Shown piece by piece: positions 57,306 through 64,000 of a DNA stretch of 64,000 nt (position 1 is the first letter of the stretch; each line of letters begins with the position of its first letter). The notes under the pieces are model-generated. The model was not told the origin of the DNA. It did not search any database and saw only the letters and a program-made list of their open reading frames with translations. Both the position numbers and the translations under genes were made by a program. Source of the DNA: Saccharothrix sp. S26. Its GTDB lineage: Bacteria > Actinomycetota > Actinomycetes > Mycobacteriales > Pseudonocardiaceae. The stretch is from the NCBI RefSeq assembly GCF_021390395.1, contig NZ_JAJUWT010000027.1:1-64000 (forward strand), written 5' to 3'.

Positions 57306-60118
57306 CGGCCCTCCTCACCCAGCACGCCCTGGACGCGGCTGAGGCTGGCGTCATCGTCGAACAGCGACCCGGTCGTGCGCCACTGCCCGGGGCTGTTGCG
57401 CTCGCTGTCGCCGCCACCGCCCTGCTGACCACCGCCGGGCATGCCGCCGCCCATCATCCCGCCGCCCATCATGCCGCCACCGACCGCCGAACCGCCGGGC
57501 TGCCCGGCCGCCTGGGCATCACCCATGGACGGCAGGGTCGCCGAACCGGCCTGGCCCGCCTGCGACGCGTTCGTGTCGGCCGCGAGGCCCTGGTCGGCGG
57601 AGTGGGCGGGCGGGCTGCTCCACGTGTTGTCCGAACCCGACGACGGCGAACCGCCCAGCACGGAGTCCGCGCCGTTGAAGCCCGAGCCGCCGCCGAGGAT
57701 GGAAGCGCCGGACGTCGACGTGGTGCCCTCGGTGTTGTACTGGGTGAAACCGCCGTCGAACGCGGCCGCAGGCGCGGCGAAGCCCTGGAACGGCGGCGCG
57801 GCCGGGGGTTGGAAGGCCGAGGGCTCGGTGAAGCCGCCGCTGATCGGGGCCGCGGCGACGCTGCCCGGGAAGCCCGAGTTGTCCGGCGCGGGCATCGTGG
57901 CGACCTGCGGTTCGGTGAAACCGCCGGCGGCGAAGCCCTGGTCGGGGGCCACTTGCGGCTCGGTGAAGCCGGCCGCGAAGCCCTGGTCGGGGGCGGCCTG
58001 CGGTTCCGTGAAACCGCCGCTGAAGCCCTGGTCGGCGAGCCGCGGCTCGGTGAAGCCACCGACCGCCGCGCCCGCGGGTTCCGGTTGGCCGATCAGGGGT
58101 TCGGCCGGGGCGGGCATGGTGGTGACGTCGGCCGGCAGCGGCACGGCGTTGTCCAGGCCCGGGATGCCCGGCGTCGCGCCCGAGCCGGGGTCGTCCTCGC
58201 CGAACTCCACCCCGTACTGCTCGGGCGTGCCGTCGCCGTTGTCGACGGTGAGGTTGATCTCACCGGTCAGCGGGTCGACCTCGGCGGTGATGGCCAGGCC
58301 GTCCAGCTCGATCAACGCCTTGCCGTCCGCACCCGCCTCGACCGGGATCGCGCCGTTCGCGCCGCCCTCGCCCGGAGCACCGACCGCGACGCCGGGCGAG
58401 CCGGGGGTGCCGCCGGTCGCGCCGGGCACCGCGCCCGTGGTCGACGTCGCACCCGCCACCGCACCCGCGAGCGCCGCCGCGCCGTTCTGGCCCATCAGGG
58501 CCTTCAGCGCGTCGGGGTTGTTGCTGAAGTCGACGTCGTAGGTCTTCGGCTCGCTCTGCGGCGTGTCGACGGTGATCTGCACGTGGCCGTTCTCGTCCGG
58601 CTCGGTGATCTTGATCTCGTTGTCGCCGCTCTTGATGGTGACGGTCTCCGGCGCTTCCTCCTCGCCCTTCAACCCGTCGGGCTTGCCCGCCTGGTCGTCC
58701 GGCTTGCCGTCGCCGTCGAGGTCGTCGATCTTGCCGTCGCCGTCGGTGTCGCCGGGCAGCTTGACGTCGTCCGGCTTGCCGTCGCCGTCCTTGTCCAGGG
58801 GGTTCTCGGGCTTGGGCATCTCCGGCACGGACGGCGTGCCGCCGCCACCGCCGGAACCGCTGCCGCCGCCCGTGCCACCACCGGTGCCGCCACCGCCCCC
58901 GGTGCCACCGCCGGTGTCGCCGCCCTTGCCGTCGCCGCCCTTGTCGTCGCCGCCCTTGTCGTCGCCGCCCTTGTCACTGGCGGGCGCGGGGAACGGGTTC
59001 TCGAACTCCGCCATGTAGTTGGCGAGGGTCTCCCACTGGGCGTCGACGGAGGACTTGGTCTCCGTGCAGCAGGTCTTGAACTGCTCGTAGAGCTGCCAGA
59101 ACTCGCGGTTGAACGAGTCGCGGATCCACTTCTTGCACTGGTTGATCGCGTAGTCGCGGTTCTCGTCGTTCAGGCTGCAGTCGTCGGAGTGGATCCGATC
59201 GGCGATGTTGCTGCCGGTCTTCGAGTCGACCCAGCCGGCGATCTCCAGCACGCGGTCCTTGGAGTAGTCGCCCTCGCCGCGCGCGAACGAGACGACCTTC
59301 TCCGCCATGAACGTGTCGGCCTGGCCGATCTGCTCCCGGTACATGCCCAGGACCTCGTCGGCCTTGCTCTTGCACAGCTCGTACACGCCCCGGACCGCGG
59401 TGCGGGTCAGCTTGGCCGCGCCGTCGAACGCGTCGGACAGCTCGGTGATCTTCGGCGACAGCTCACCGGTGTAGTGCTCGTGGGACTTGGTGGCCGCCTG
59501 GCCCTCCCACTCGCCGTAGAGGGCCTTGAGCTGACCGTCGACGTCCGACTTCATCTCGTCGATCTTGGTCTTGGCGGTGCTGAACTCGTCGGCTTCCATC
59601 AGCAGCTTGTGGAAGTTGATCCCGCGCTGCTCGTCGTAGGGCTTCTGGATCTGCTCGGCGTAGTTGATCGACGTGGTGTTGCCGATGCAGTCGCCCGGCC
59701 GGTTGTTCCAGATGCCCTCGAACTTCTCGAACACCTTCAGCCCGGCCTTGCCCGCGTCGAACAGCTCGTCGGACAGCTTCACGCCCGAGCCGGACGAGGT
59801 CGGCGGCTGCTTGGCGTCCAGGTCCTGGCGGCCGTCCTCGACGGCCTTGGTCTGCTCGCGGCTGTTGTAGCTGTTGGACTCGCCCTCGGCCTTGGCCTCG
59901 TCGTAGCGGTTCTGCAGGCCGTTGTCGGCGCCGGCGTTGTCACCCCAGTCCCACAGGCTGGAGGTGTCGTAGCGGTCCTTGTAGGTGTTCGCCTCGTCGG
60001 GGATGTTCCACGGCGCGGTCGAGGACACGTAGGCGTGCATGAGCTCCGCCTTCTTGTCCTCCGACACGTTCGGGTCGTCGAGAACGGCCTTGACGTCGTT
60101 CCAGCTCGGCTCGGCCAT
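57302..60118 (-). CDS. Large WXG-like, repeat-rich protein, probable type VII secretion substrate
   Basis: A 938-residue protein. It has an N-terminal helical region (about 1-375) with a WXG-like turn at Trp204-Glu-Gly (ALYGEWEGQAATKSHEHY); a low-complexity Lys/Gly/Asp linker (380-430); an Asp-rich DxDGDGxxDD segment (442-476) like Ca-binding thrombospondin-type repeats; a beta-rich part (490-640); five GFTEP repeats (688-763) with spacer PDQGF; and a Gly/Met-rich tail (GGGMMGGG). No signal peptide, so export would be by ESX. Operon: overlaps the WXG-like gene upstream by 1 bp and the small Pro-rich gene downstream by 4 bp. Confidence 0.8.
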   Translation of the reverse strand: MAEPSWNDVKAVLDDPNVSEDKKAELMHAYVSSTAPWNIPDEANTYKDRYDTSSLWDWGDNAGADNGLQNRYDEAKAEGESNSYNSREQTKAVEDGRQDLDAKQPPTSSGSGVKLSDELFDAGKAGLKVFEKFEGIWNNRPGDCIGNTTSINYAEQIQKPYDEQRGINFHKLLMEADEFSTAKTKIDEMKSDVDGQLKALYGEWEGQAATKSHEHYTGELSPKITELSDAFDGAAKLTRTAVRGVYELCKSKADEVLGMYREQIGQADTFMAEKVVSFARGEGDYSKDRVLEIAGWVDSKTGSNIADRIHSDDCSLNDENRDYAINQCKKWIRDSFNREFWQLYEQFKTCCTETKSSVDAQWETLANYMAEFENPFPAPASDKGGDDKGGDDKGGDGKGGDTGGGTGGGGGTGGGTGGGSGSGGGGGTPSVPEMPKPENPLDKDGDGKPDDVKLPGDTDGDGKIDDLDGDGKPDDQAGKPDGLKGEEEAPETVTIKSGDNEIKITEPDENGHVQITVDTPQSEPKTYDVDFSNNPDALKALMGQNGAAALAGAVAGATSTTGAVPGATGGTPGSPGVAVGAPGEGGANGAIPVEAGADGKALIELDGLAITAEVDPLTGEINLTVDNGDGTPEQYGVEFGEDDPGSGATPGIPGLDNAVPLPADVTTMPAPAEPLIGQPEPAGAAVGGFTEPRLADQGFSGGFTEPQAAPDQGFAAGFTEPQVAPDQGFAAGGFTEPQVATMPAPDNSGFPGSVAAAPISGGFTEPSAFQPPAAPPFQGFAAPAAAFDGGFTQYNTEGTTSTSGASILGGGSGFNGADSVLGGSPSSGSDNTWSSPPAHSADQGLAADTNASQAGQAGSATLPSMGDAQAAGQPGGSAVGGGMMGGGMMGGGMPGGGQQGGGGDSERNSPGQWRTTGSLFDDDASLSRVQGVLGEEGR

Positions 60119-60420
60119 CAGTACTGGCTCCCCAAGTCGGCGGCGTTCGTGGATTCCACGTCACCGTAGGTGGTGGCGCCGGAAGCGATCTTCCCGGCGA
60201 ATGCGCCGAGCACGCTCGTCATGTTCGCGATGCCTTTGCCGAAGTTGTCGATGCCCGCTTTGTAGCTCGTGAAGTGCTGCTGGTGCGCTTCACCGAAATC
60301 ACGGGCGATCGTCTGGGTCTGACCGACGTCCTTCAACCCGTCGGCCGTCTCCTTCGCCGCATCGGAAATGCCCTTCGAGGCTTTTTGCATCGCCTCGGTG
60401 CTGGTGCCGTAACCGGCCAC
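60118..60420 (-). CDS. WXG100-like helical protein
   Basis: A 100-residue helical hairpin-type protein (VAGYGTSTEAMQKASKGISD, QHFTSYKAGIDNFGKGIANM) ending YGDVESTNAADLGSQY. It lacks a clear WxG but has the length and helix pattern of ESX-type small proteins. GTG 60420 with GGAGGGGAG upstream. It starts the operon; the TGA stop shares one base with the ATG of the 938-residue protein. Probably forms a secretion complex with that protein (inference). Confidence 0.75.
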   Translation of the reverse strand: MAGYGTSTEAMQKASKGISDAAKETADGLKDVGQTQTIARDFGEAHQQHFTSYKAGIDNFGKGIANMTSVLGAFAGKIASGATTYGDVESTNAADLGSQY

Positions 60421-60583
60421 GGCGCTCCACTCCCCTCCGTGGCGCGACGGCCACGACCCAACTCGACGACTCGCCCCTTTTCGACGCGACGCTTCGGTGT
60501 GCGGTTCCCATCGTGGCACCCCGGCGGGCCGCCCGGCGGCGATTTCGCGCCGTTCCTTGCAGGTGTGAACGCCGGGGCGCGCG

Positions 60584-60943
60584 CTACCGCGGTGGCTGCT
60601 GCGGACCGGGCGGCGGCTGGGGCGGCTGGTGGCCGTGGGGAGGCTGCGGGCCGCCCTGCGGCGGCTGGCCGGGGTAGGGCCCGCCCGGCTGCGGCTGACC
60701 GGGGTAGGGCCCACCCGGCTGCGGCTGACCGGGGAACTGCTGACCTGGGTAGGGCTGGCCGGGGTGCGGCTGGCCCGGGTAAGGCTGGCCCGGGTAGGGC
60801 TGACCGGGGTACGCCTGGCCGGGGTGGTGGGGCTGGGCGGCGCGCTTGCCGCCGCTCTTCTTCACCAGCACCACGATGCCCACGACGACGGCGATCACCA
60901 CCAGCGCGATGATCGCCATCTCGAAGTAGCCGATGTTGCCCAT
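60584..60943 (-). CDS. Small membrane protein with Pro-Gly-Gln repeat tail
   Basis: A 119-residue protein: one N-terminal transmembrane helix (MAIIALVVIAVVVGIVVLV), a basic stop-transfer segment (KKSGGKRAAQ), and a cytoplasmic or wall-facing tail of PGQPYPGQ repeats changing to PQPGGPYPG. Repeats are frequent in actinobacterial envelope proteins. Function unknown. It is 26 bp downstream of glmM on the same strand, so possibly co-transcribed. Confidence 0.75.
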   Translation of the reverse strand: MGNIGYFEMAIIALVVIAVVVGIVVLVKKSGGKRAAQPHHPGQAYPGQPYPGQPYPGQPHPGQPYPGQQFPGQPQPGGPYPGQPQPGGPYPGQPPQGGPQPPHGHQPPQPPPGPQQPPR

Positions 60944-60969
60944 CCCCGAACCCCCGAACGACTCGCGCG

Positions 60970-62304
60970 TCAGTGCACCGAGGAAACCACACCGGCGAGG
61001 CGCTGCGCGGCGGACTCCGCCAGTTCGTGCGTGGGCGCCTCGACCATGACCCGCACCAGCTGCTCGGTCCCGGACGGGCGCAGCAGCACCCGGCCGGTGT
61101 CGCCCAGCTCGGCCTCCACGGCGGCGACGGCCTCGCTGACCGCGGCGTCCTTGGCCACCGCCGCCTTGTCACCGACGACGACGTTGATCAGCACCTGCGG
61201 CAGCCGGTGCATCACGCTCGCCAGCTCGGCCAGCGGCTTGCCCGTCTCGGCCATCCGCGCCATCAGCCGCAACGCGGTCAGCAGGCCGTCGCCGGTGGTG
61301 GCGTGCGCCGGGAGGATCACGTGCCCGGACTGCTCGCCGCCCAGCGCGAACCCGCCCGCGCGCAGCTCCTCCAGCACGTAGCGGTCACCGACCGCGGTGG
61401 TCCTGAGGTCGATGCCGTGCTCGCGCATCGCCAGGTGCAGGCCGAGGTTGCTCATCACGGTCGCGACCAGCGTGTTGTCGGTCAGCTCGCCGGCTTCCTT
61501 CATGCCCAGCGCGAGCACCGCCATGACCTGGTCGCCGTCGAGGTCGTTGCCGTCGGCGTCGACCGCGACGCAGCGGTCGGCGTCACCGTCGTGCGCGATG
61601 CCCAGGTCCGCGCCGTGCTCGACCACCGCGGCACGCAGCTTCGCCACGTGGTTGGAGCCGCAGTCGTCGTTGATGTTGAGCCCGTCGGGGTCGGCGTGGA
61701 TCTCCACGACCTCGGCGCCCGCGCGGCGGTAGGCGTCCGGCGCGGCCACGGACGCGGCCCCGTTCGCGCAGTCCACCACGACCTTCAGGCCGTCCAGGCG
61801 GTGCGGCGTCACCTTCAGCAGGTGCTGCACGTACTGGCCCTCGGCGTCCTCGATGTCGCGGACGCGGCCGATGCCCGCGCCGGTCGGGCGGTGGTCGCGC
61901 TCGCCCAGCTTCTGCTCGATCTCGTCCTCGACCGCGTCGGGCAGCTTGTGCCCGCCCGCGGCGAACAGCTTGATGCCGTTGTCGGGCATCGGGTTGTGCG
62001 AGGCGGAGATCATCACGCCGACGTCCGCGCCCAGCGCCGACACCAGGTAGGCGACCGCCGGGGTGGGCAGCACGCCCGCGCGCAGCACGTCCGCGCCCGC
62101 CGAGGTGAGGCCGGCCACCACGGCGGCCTCCAACATCTCGCCGCTGGCCCGCGGGTCGCGGCCGACCACCGCGACCGGCCGGTGCGAGCGGTCGTGCTCG
62201 GCCAGCACCCGTGCCGCCGAGGCGGCGATGGACAGCGCGAGTTCCGGGGTCAGGTCCGCGTTGGCGAGACCGCGTACGCCGTCAGTGCCGAACAGCCGAG
62301 CCAT
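60970..62304 (-). CDS. glmM: Phosphoglucosamine mutase
   Basis: A 444-residue phosphohexomutase converting glucosamine-6-phosphate to glucosamine-1-phosphate. It begins ARLFGTDGVRGLANADLTPE. The phosphoserine loop is GVMISASHNPMPDNGIKLF, the Mg loop has DGDADRCVAVDADG, the sugar loop GEQSGHVILP and the phosphate-binding loop RPSGTEQLVRVMVEA. ATG 62304 is chosen as it gives the family start. It lies next to rpsI/rplM as in mycobacteria. Confidence 0.98.
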   Translation of the reverse strand: MARLFGTDGVRGLANADLTPELALSIAASAARVLAEHDRSHRPVAVVGRDPRASGEMLEAAVVAGLTSAGADVLRAGVLPTPAVAYLVSALGADVGVMISASHNPMPDNGIKLFAAGGHKLPDAVEDEIEQKLGERDHRPTGAGIGRVRDIEDAEGQYVQHLLKVTPHRLDGLKVVVDCANGAASVAAPDAYRRAGAEVVEIHADPDGLNINDDCGSNHVAKLRAAVVEHGADLGIAHDGDADRCVAVDADGNDLDGDQVMAVLALGMKEAGELTDNTLVATVMSNLGLHLAMREHGIDLRTTAVGDRYVLEELRAGGFALGGEQSGHVILPAHATTGDGLLTALRLMARMAETGKPLAELASVMHRLPQVLINVVVGDKAAVAKDAAVSEAVAAVEAELGDTGRVLLRPSGTEQLVRVMVEAPTHELAESAAQRLAGVVSSVH

Positions 62305-62424
62305 GATCGCCGTGTCCTCCATGTACGCAGAACAAAAAGGGGGAGAAAACACTGCGGGAGCAGCAGTTCGACGAAGAACTGGCTGCTCCCGCAGGATGGT
62401 GCTCGCTGAAACCCCGGAAGGAGG

Positions 62425-63003
62425 TCAGCGCTTGCTGTACTGAGGCGCCTTGCGGGCCTTCTTGAGGCCGTACTTCTTCCGCTCCTTGACCCGCGGGTCA
62501 CGGGTGAGGAAGCCGGCCTTCTTCAGCACCGGGCGGTCCTCGGAGTCGACGGCGATCAGCGCACGCGCGATCGCGAGGCGCAGCGCACCGGCCTGGCCGG
62601 TGGTGCCGCCGCCGCGCAGGTTCGCGATGACGTCGAACGTCTCCGGCTTCTCGGTCGTCACCAGGGGCTCGCGGATGAGCTGCTGGTGCACCTTGTTCGG
62701 GAAGTAGTCCTCGAGGGACTTCCCGTTCAGGGTGAACTTGCCGGAGCCGGGGAGGAGCCGCACGCGGACGATGGCCTGCTTGCGCCGGCCGACGGTCTGC
62801 GCGAGGTGGTGCGCACCCGCGTTCAGGGTGTGCCGCACGACGGGCGCGGCCTCGACCTCGGTGTCCTCGACCTCGGCGTCCAAGGTGTCGGCTTCGGTGG
62901 CCTCCGCCTCCGTGGCCTCCGCCTCGACGGCTTCGGTCTCGACGGCGTCGAACTCGGCCTCAGGGGTCGTCACGTCGATGTCCTCGGTCTGCTGCTCGGT
63001 CAC
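62425..63003 (-). CDS. rpsI: 30S ribosomal protein S9
   Basis: A 192-residue S9. The C-terminal 130 residues are the canonical protein (QTVGRRKQAIVRVRLLPGSG, KFTLNGKSLEDYFP, and the C-terminal KKARKAPQYSKR reaching the P-site). The first 60 residues are an acidic Glu/Ala/Thr extension, common in actinobacteria. The GTG at 63003 overlaps the rplM stop (GTGA), so the two are coupled. Confidence 0.97.
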   Translation of the reverse strand: MTEQQTEDIDVTTPEAEFDAVETEAVEAEATEAEATEADTLDAEVEDTEVEAAPVVRHTLNAGAHHLAQTVGRRKQAIVRVRLLPGSGKFTLNGKSLEDYFPNKVHQQLIREPLVTTEKPETFDVIANLRGGGTTGQAGALRLAIARALIAVDSEDRPVLKKAGFLTRDPRVKERKKYGLKKARKAPQYSKR

Positions 63004-63443
63004 TGGGCGACCTTCTTGATCTCGAACGGCTGCGGCTGCTGCGCAGCGTGCGGGTGGTTCGGGCCCGTGTAGACCTTGAGCTTGCCCGCGATCGCGCGGC
63101 CGAGGCGGTTCTTGGGCAGCATGCCCTTGATCGCCTTCTCGACCAGCCGGTCGGCGCGGGTGTCGAGCACCTCGCCGAACGAGCGCTGGCTCAGGCCGCC
63201 CGGAAAACCGGAGTGCCGGTACACGAACTCCTGATCACGCTTCTTGCCGGTCAACGCCACCTTGTCCGCGTTGATGACGATGACGAAGTCACCGGTGTCA
63301 ACGTGGGGGGCGTAAGTCGGCTTGTGCTTGCCGCGCAGCAGCGTCGCGGCCTGGGTGGCGAGCCGACCGAGCACCACGTCCTGGGCGTCGATCACGTGCC
63401 AGGTTCGGGTCACCTCGCCGGGCTTCGGGCTGTACGTGCGCAC
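63000..63443 (-). CDS. rplM: 50S ribosomal protein L13
   Basis: A 147-residue L13, full length: TWHVIDAQDVVLGRLATQAA, TLLRGKHKPTYAP, VYRHSGFPGGL and GMLPKNRLGRAIAGKLKVYT. ATG/GTG start at 63443 (MRTYSPKPGEVTRTW). It leads the rplM-rpsI operon. The 5' region to 63595 should hold its promoter and leader; I see no named leader RNA. Confidence 0.98.
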   Translation of the reverse strand: MRTYSPKPGEVTRTWHVIDAQDVVLGRLATQAATLLRGKHKPTYAPHVDTGDFVIVINADKVALTGKKRDQEFVYRHSGFPGGLSQRSFGEVLDTRADRLVEKAIKGMLPKNRLGRAIAGKLKVYTGPNHPHAAQQPQPFEIKKVAQ

Positions 63444-63635
63444 GGGTCTACCTCGTCGTCACTTGCGTCTGGGGTCATTGCGGCGGTTGCTCAGGCCAGA
63501 GACCCCAGGTGGGCAGAGGACCAGAACACGCGGCACGCATACTGCGCACCAGTTACCGCACAACAACGTAGGAAGATACCGGGTGGGGTCGGCGTGGGTC
63601 AAAACGGGGCCCCCGAACCGGCTCTGAACACGCAC

Positions 63636-63667
63636 GTGGCCCCGGAACCTCGAGGTTCCCGGGGCCA
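63636..63667. terminator. Terminator downstream of the WXG100 gene
   Basis: GTGGCCCCGGAACC (63636-63649), a TCGA loop and a complementary right arm to 63667-63668 with one bulged C. It lies 28 bp past the stop of the minus-strand WXG100 gene and separates it from rplM. Confidence 0.8.
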
Positions 63668-63695
63668 CGCGGGGGTCACGCGGAAGTGACCGGAG

Positions 63696-63986
63696 TCACC
63701 AGCGAGCGGCGTTCTTCGACTCCGCGGCCTGGTAGGCGTCGGTCGCCGACTGCACGGCCGTACCGATCTGGGCCAGCACCTGCTGGAGGCCGGCGGCGGA
63801 CTCGTCCCACGCGCGCTGGGCGGCCTGGTAGTTCTCCGACGCGCCACCGCCCCACTGGGCGATGACGGGCGCGAGGCGCTGCTTCAGGTTGTCCAGCTCG
63901 GACTGGATCTTGCCGGCCTGGTTGGTGATGTCACCGGCGGCGCTGCTCAGCGAGCCGAAGTCGACCTTGATCTGGTTGGTGTCCAT
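63696..63986 (-). CDS. WXG100-family ESX protein
   Basis: A 96-residue WXG100 protein: two helices around the turn AQWGGGASENYQ (Trp-Gly-Gly), with the tail DAYQAAESKNAARW. Members are secreted as dimers by type VII systems. It lies just upstream of rplM-rpsI, where mycobacteria have esxT (Rv3444c) at the edge of the ESX-4 locus, so an ESX-4 cluster probably continues beyond the window. ATG 63986 follows AAGGGGA. Confidence 0.93.
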   Translation of the reverse strand: MDTNQIKVDFGSLSSAAGDITNQAGKIQSELDNLKQRLAPVIAQWGGGASENYQAAQRAWDESAAGLQQVLAQIGTAVQSATDAYQAAESKNAARW

Positions 63987-64000
63987 GGTCTCCCCTTGGA

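Noticed and set aside
56801..60169. A plus-strand frame of more than 1100 codons
   Set aside because: Antisense to the coupled ESX-type operon, with Arg/Val/Leu/Asp shadow composition and no domain; it is the mirror of the real genes.

Overview
The window is very GC-rich DNA from a filamentous actinomycete. Gene order and sequence character point to Pseudonocardiales, probably a Saccharothrix/Lentzea/Actinosynnema relative (inference; no tRNA or rRNA gene was seen). The chromosomal backbone follows the conserved order around M. tuberculosis Rv3396c-Rv3444c: guaA, choD-like GMC oxidase, guaB3, guaB, a DUF5319 gene, rsdA, sigD, an Rv3415c-like gene, whiB3/whiD, groEL-groES, tsaD-rimI-tsaB, tsaE, alr, nnr, glmS, glmM, rpsI-rplM and the first ESX gene. 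A BldM orthologue and an SsgA-family protein indicate a sporulating or mycelial lifestyle.

Layout. 0-7.6 kb: IS481 end, LysR/EamA pair, SsgA-like gene, Ser/Thr kinase and a LiaFSR-like envelope-stress system (response regulator, PspC-kinase, PspC/LiaF-like protein). 7.6-21.6 kb: guanine-nucleotide genes guaA, guaB3 and guaB, interrupted by an aldehyde dehydrogenase, a TetR-SDR-P450 cassette with a perfect 30-bp operator palindrome, and a GMC oxidase/metallo-beta-lactamase-fold/FAD-monooxygenase operon. 21.6-29.9 kb: sigD-rsdA, bldM, an Rv3415c-like gene with DnaA-box-like sites upstream, about 0.9 kb of tandem repeats, a B12-type MerR regulator, whiD and groESL with CIRCE. 30-43.5 kb: PhoD phosphatase, an oxidoreductase broken by an amber codon, an AfsR/SARP-type regulator, an IS5-type element, the t6A and alr genes, and a MerR-thioredoxin-acyl-CoA synthetase insert.

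43.6-52.2 kb is the accessory part: a decaying integrative element of about 8.6 kb inserted between nnr and alr. It carries an XRE/TPR regulator, a frameshifted HTH gene, a TPR protein, a lone HK97-type capsid gene, five hairpin modules with differing but mutually complementary arms, a DddA-like deaminase with an Imm1 immunity gene, an IS3 copy, and an integrase whose catalytic Tyr codon is TAG. The element splits a 22-bp-period repeat array. A second copy of that array, at 35.5 kb, was independently hit by the IS5-type element. 52.2-64 kb: nnr-glmS (with a DasR-type dre site upstream), a hydrolase, a type VII secretion-type operon, glmM, rpsI-rplM and a WXG100 gene.

The backbone genes serve nucleotide, cell-wall and translation functions and developmental regulation. 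The accessory genes sit in intergenic gaps of that backbone, and several of them (integrase, HTH, deaminase, oxidoreductase) carry single-base lesions.
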